From NCBI GenBank assembly GCA_964624765.1, contig CAZUZO010000044.1, forward strand, positions 1 to 22,404: 22,404 nucleotides of DNA, written 5' to 3'. Position 1 is the stretch's first letter. Every line of letters begins with the position of its first letter. Under the pieces are notes generated by a model that was not told the DNA's origin, ran no database searches, and saw nothing but the letters and a program-made list of their open reading frames with translations. This DNA comes from JAGTVB01 sp964624765 (GTDB taxonomy: Bacteria > Pseudomonadota > Gammaproteobacteria > HK1). Shown piece by piece: positions 19,446 through 22,404 of this stretch. A program made the position numbers and the translations under genes.

Positions 19446-20201
19446 TCATGAGCAGCCGACTCGCGATGCTATCGACATCCATGCCAGCGGCGGTAGCTCG
19501 GCAAAGGCATACGCGATTTTCTCGTTCCAGGCTCGCCTCACGTCGATGAGGTAAGGATCGTCCTCCTTCAAGCACCGATACCGTTCTAGGCGCAGGCTGT
19601 CCCGAACGTAGCACAGGATCTCGATAGGAGGACCCACGGTCACATTGCTCCGCATGGTGGAATCCATCGAAACCAACGCACAAAGCGCCGCCTCTTCGAG
19701 GCTCGTGGAAGGCTGGATGATGCGATCCAATATGGGTTTGCCGTATTTGGCTTCCCCCACCTGTAAGAAGCGGGTGTGCCCCGAGGTGGTAATGAAATTC
19801 CCCTGGGGGTAGACCAGGAAAATTTGCGGAGGCTCTTGACCGATCTGGCCGCCGACAATGAAGGTCGCATCAGTGCTGAATCCTGCCCGCGCCACGGCTC
19901 TGCCATGCTTCGCACCCTGTGCTCGACTGATTCTCCCCACGTATTCCGCCAGATCGGCCATGTCCCGTGCGGTATCGATGCTCATGGTAGCCTTCTCGTC
20001 GCGATCCCGGCGTATCCGAGTCACTACCGCCTGTGTGGTCGCCAGATTCCCCGCGTTCAAAAGCACCACCTGACGCTCGCCATCGCATCCGAACGTGTGC
20101 ATCTTGCTATAGGTGGCGACCTGGTCAACCCCTGCGTGGGTTCGTGAATCGGAGGCAAAAACAAGCCCGGCATTGACCGTGATGGCAAGACAATAAGTCA
20201 T
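19446..20201 (-). CDS. anbu: Anbu: proteasome-type peptidase (ancestral beta subunit)
   Basis: This is a 251-residue Ntn-hydrolase of the Anbu/COG3484 group. After Met removal the chain starts with the nucleophile Thr1 (TYCLAITV), followed by D17 in FASDSRTHAGVD and K32 in TYSKMHTF, the proteasome-type catalytic set. FIVGGQIG and the FLQVGEAKYGKPILDR segment are further family blocks. Anbu assembles into open helical or ring-like oligomers in the cytoplasm; its natural substrate is unknown. In many bacteria it sits with an ATP-grasp protein, an alpha-E protein and a transglutaminase-like protein. None of these is in the window, so here it is an orphan or split from them. The Shine-Dalgarno is weak (GAG about 12 nt before ATG). 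It converges with ccr. Confidence 0.93.
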   Translation of the reverse strand: MTYCLAITVNAGLVFASDSRTHAGVDQVATYSKMHTFGCDGERQVVLLNAGNLATTQAVVTRIRRDRDEKATMSIDTARDMADLAEYVGRISRAQGAKHGRAVARAGFSTDATFIVGGQIGQEPPQIFLVYPQGNFITTSGHTRFLQVGEAKYGKPILDRIIQPSTSLEEAALCALVSMDSTMRSNVTVGPPIEILCYVRDSLRLERYRCLKEDDPYLIDVRRAWNEKIAYAFAELPPLAWMSIASRVGCS

Positions 20202-20404
20202 GGTGAGTGGCTCTTAGATAAAAAAGGGATGCGACCAACGTTAAGTACTTCGTAGCAACGGGCACTCATCAAGCGCCCGCTCCAGAATACGCTACATCGA
20301 CCTACTAGTGGAACGCAAACGGCCCAACTCATTCGATTAACGCCGTAACAAACCGCGGAAGAGAACGGTTGTGTCTGTCAGCATCGACATCCAGTATCCG
20401 CTGA

Positions 20405-20545
20405 GACTTTGTGAAAAAACCTGCTACATGACACGATAGCGGCGTTGGGCGGTGCTCGCTCCTCGGCTATCTATGTGATATGTCGCTCGGCTTTGCGTCG
20501 TCCGCGTGGCTCTCGGGCCGCTCGCCACGGTTCTTTCACAACCTC
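20405..20545 (+). mobile_element. MITE-1 copy D (141 bp)
   Basis: The left end GACTTTGTGAAAAAACC and right end GGTTCTTTCACAACCTC differ from the family terminus by one or two bases each. The flanking triplets are TGA (20402-20404) and TCA (20546-20548), both TNA. The interior GATAGCGGCGTTGGGCGGTG aligns with copies A and C throughout. It lies in the divergent space between Anbu and the LOG-family gene, about 200 bp upstream of Anbu. Confidence 0.88.
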
Positions 20546-20548
20546 TCA

Positions 20549-21030
20549 CTTCAGGAACGCTTATTGCTCATACTCCTGACCTGTCGGATGAGACCTTGTG
20601 CCTTACTAGACCTGCTTCCTCCATTCACGGCGTCACCTGACGCCCGGTTGCGGCGCTGGCAGTTAAATTGTAAGTGCTGAGGTAAGAACTTACATTAAAT
20701 TAGACCTTCCGATGTTAGTGCCGCAGGCTATCGAACTGCGCCAACCCTCGTCATGGTTGTCCACGGAACCACGATTTTTGAGGTGGGTGCTGCCGGGATC
20801 ACACCACCCAGGGCTACACAGAGAGCCTACCGCCTCCCGAAGGCAATAGCTTCTCCGAGCATGGACAAGCCGATAGCGAAGCAACCACCTCGGTTACGGG
20901 CGCCGGACCGCCCATCACCAGACAAAGGTTGGCGCCTGCTGGAAAACTTGCTGACCATACGCTGAGCTCGCCTCAACGGCGTCCCTACGACCACGAGGCT
21001 GTGATGGTTCGGCCTTACAGAGAGACCCCT
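20549..21030. other. Intergenic stretch before the LOG-family gene
   Basis: Apart from the inverted repeat at 20669-20694, I see no gene or clear promoter. Short open frames cross it (for example 20753-20965), but they lack ribosome sites and have composition unlike the real genes. Confidence 0.4.
20669..20694. promoter_or_regulatory. AT-rich inverted repeat, possible operator
   Basis: TGTAAGT (20669-20675) and ACTTACA (20688-20694) are exact complements 12 nt apart, with TTAAAT on both outer sides. The symmetry and AT-rich setting look like a dimeric regulator site. It lies about 340 bp before the LOG-family ATG. No cognate regulator is identified. Confidence 0.35.
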
Positions 21031-22077
21031 ATGGAGAATTACCTCGAACGGCACTGGCAAACCAGTCGACCGGAATTGAGAGACACGCTAGACGAATTGC
21101 TTGTGCTCACCGGCGGCGCGGAAAGCGCCAATGCCTCGCTTTATCGAGAGATGCTTTGGAGCCTCGTACGACTGATTCAGGAAGACATCGACCGCTGGGA
21201 CGCCAAGATCACAAGTCACGCCCTGCGCGAATTGCAGAGCGCCTTCACACATCTGCGCCAATACCGACGACGGCGCAAAGTGACGATGTTTGGCTCGTCG
21301 CGCATCATCGCCAACGCCGCCGAATGTCAATTGGCTGAGGATCTCGGTAGGCTCCTGGCTCAAGATGGGTTCATGGTCATTACCGGAGCGGGCGGCGGCA
21401 TCATGCATGCCGCCCACCGTGGGGCTGGCCAAGAGCATAGTCTGGGCTTCCATATCACGCTGCCTTTCGAACAAACCGTCAATCCCGTGGTGGCCGAGAG
21501 TAGCAACCTCCTGGAATTCCGGTTTTTCTTTACCCGTAAGCTTTTCCTCGCCAAAGAAGCCGACGCGCTGGTCATCTTCCCCGGCGGCTTCGGCACCCTG
21601 GACGAGACCTTCGAGGTCTTGACCTTAGTACAAACCGGCAAGAGCCGCCTGATTCCCATCCTGTTCCTAGACGTGCCTGGCGGGACCTATTGGCACCACT
21701 GGCGCCAGTTCGTCGAAACAGAGTTGCTGCACCGCGGTTACATCTCCCGCCACGATCTGGCGCTGGTCGAGCAACTGCAAACGGCTCGCGACGCCTTTCA
21801 GCGCATCTGTCATTTTTACCGAAACTTTCACTCCTCACGCCGTGTGGATGGAGAACTCAGAATACGCATGTTGCGGGCCCTGCCCCCAGAAGCCTTGGAA
21901 CGCCTCAACGAAGAGTTCAAGGATATCTCCAGCCACGATGGATTCTCTCTGGTGGCGGCCCATCCCGACGAGCACGACGAACCCGAGATACGCGATTTCC
22001 CCCGTCTCGCATTCCGCTTCGACGGCGGTGACTACGGTCGATTACGTCAACTAATTGACTGTATCAACGAATATTAA
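21031..22077 (+). CDS. LOG-family (TIGR00730-like) Rossmann-fold nucleotide hydrolase
   Basis: This is a 348-residue protein. The central part (about residues 84-260) is a LOG-type Rossmann fold: MFGSSR (from M86), GAGGGIMHAAHRGAG and the signature PGGFGTLDE (184-192). This family is often mislabelled lysine decarboxylase; characterised members are nucleotide 5'-monophosphate ribohydrolases (LOG, PpnN). The N-terminal helical extension of about 80 residues and C-terminal part of about 85 residues make it longer than the plain LOG proteins (about 190) and shorter than PpnN (about 454). I chose the ATG at 21031 (MENYLERHW), with AGAGAG upstream. In-frame ATGs at 21004 and 20929 would add residues with no family look. 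The real substrate is not predictable here. Confidence 0.85.
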   Translation: MENYLERHWQTSRPELRDTLDELLVLTGGAESANASLYREMLWSLVRLIQEDIDRWDAKITSHALRELQSAFTHLRQYRRRRKVTMFGSSRIIANAAECQLAEDLGRLLAQDGFMVITGAGGGIMHAAHRGAGQEHSLGFHITLPFEQTVNPVVAESSNLLEFRFFFTRKLFLAKEADALVIFPGGFGTLDETFEVLTLVQTGKSRLIPILFLDVPGGTYWHHWRQFVETELLHRGYISRHDLALVEQLQTARDAFQRICHFYRNFHSSRRVDGELRIRMLRALPPEALERLNEEFKDISSHDGFSLVAAHPDEHDEPEIRDFPRLAFRFDGGDYGRLRQLIDCINEY

Positions 22078-22117
22078 ACGGGACGCGTCATTCTGACACC
22101 TTCGGCCCCGAGCACCG

Positions 22118-22351
22118 CTATCGGTAGCGCAGTGATTGGGCCCGTTCCCGCACCCGCACTAACCACCGCCTAGCCCAGGCAAACTCGACAGCCAAGATCC
22201 CAAGGCCGAGCGGAATGACCAGCACCGCCGGTCCGGGAAGCAGGATCATCGCCACCCCTATGGCGAGCACAGTCCCGCCCACCAGGAGAATAACCAAGCG
22301 CTTGGCTTGACGGTACGTGATCACAGCAAAACGATATAACTCTTCTACCAT
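22118..22351 (-). CDS. PGPGW-family small membrane protein
   Basis: This is a 77-residue protein with two hydrophobic helices: about residues 20-39 (LVILLVGGTVLAIGVAMILL) and about 42-60. They are joined by the PGPA turn that corresponds to the PGPGW motif of the putative transmembrane family PF09656. The sequence after the turn, VIPLGLGILAVEFAWARRWL, is the family's best conserved block. A basic tail follows (RVRERAQSLRYR). It is probably an inner-membrane protein of unknown function. I chose ATG 22351-22349 because AGGA lies 6 nt upstream; a TTG seven codons earlier is possible. It converges with the LOG-family gene, with 40 bp between the stops. Confidence 0.82.
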   Translation of the reverse strand: MVEELYRFAVITYRQAKRLVILLVGGTVLAIGVAMILLPGPAVLVIPLGLGILAVEFAWARRWLVRVRERAQSLRYR

Positions 22352-22397
22352 CGGTCCTAGCTGTCGATGCAAAGATGGATGTTCCCCTCTTGGCTGA

Positions 22398-22404
22398 GAG
22401 GTTG
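22398..22404. mobile_element. Start of a fifth MITE-1 copy, cut by the window edge
   Basis: The last ten bases, TGA then GAGGTTG, are identical to the TGA triplet and left terminus of copy C. Only 7 bp of the element are visible. It would lie about 46 bp upstream of the PGPGW gene. A chance match of this exact 10-mer in the window is unlikely but possible. Confidence 0.5.

Noticed and set aside
19246..19683. 145-codon minus-strand frame past the end of Anbu
   Set aside because: It overlaps Anbu in another frame. The Anbu stop at 19446 gives the normal family length, so no frameshift is needed.
20753..20965. 70-codon plus-strand frame upstream of the LOG gene
   Set aside because: No Shine-Dalgarno and a Pro/Arg-rich translation typical of chance frames in GC-rich DNA.

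Overview
The window looks like chromosomal DNA of a gammaproteobacterium with roughly 60 % GC (estimated by eye). The lineage call rests on a YaiL/DUF2058 protein, a TldD/TldE pair and gltB-gltD. I cannot name the species. Most genes are metabolic and intact. The intergenic spaces are unusual: they hold two families of short non-coding mobile elements.

Layout. 1-1428: the 3' end of an unknown gene, a small ribbon-helix-helix (RHH) protein on the minus strand preceded by an 8-bp tandem repeat, then about 1 kb without genes that carries one element of each family. 1429-4341: the TldD/TldE protease pair, with one MITE directly in front of each gene. 4342-5018: a non-coding stretch made mostly of one MITE nested inside another. 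5019-11191: gltB and gltD, the two subunits of NADPH glutamate synthase; a 14-codon mini-ORF leads into gltD. 11444-12031: YaiL/DUF2058 protein. 12032-12665: another element copy, an undecided remnant and a good sigma-70 promoter. 12666-19260: mcd-ecm-meaB-ccr, a compact ethylmalonyl-CoA pathway operon. 19446-20201 (minus): Anbu, a proteasome-like peptidase. 21031-22077: LOG-family protein. 22118-22351 (minus): PGPGW membrane protein. The first bases of a further MITE lie at the right edge.

How the genes work together. Crotonyl-CoA carboxylase/reductase (ccr) makes ethylmalonyl-CoA. Ecm, a B12 mutase, converts it to methylsuccinyl-CoA, and Mcd oxidises that to mesaconyl-CoA. MeaB is the GTPase chaperone of the mutase. 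These are the signature enzymes of the ethylmalonyl-CoA pathway for acetyl-CoA assimilation. The remaining pathway enzymes (epimerase, mesaconyl-CoA hydratase, lyase) are not in the window. The Ccr here has an extra C-terminal pair of CBS domains, which suggests adenine-nucleotide control of the carboxylation step.

Mobile elements. MITE-1 is about 141 bp, has 17-bp inverted ends (GAGGTTGTGAAAAAACC) and is flanked by 3-bp TNA duplications; there are four full copies and one cut by the window edge. MITE-2 is about 206-211 bp, has GGTCATCGTTTCG-type ends and is flanked by 9-bp duplications; there are three copies. One MITE-1 sits inside one MITE-2, and removing it with one TGA restores the normal MITE-2 length.
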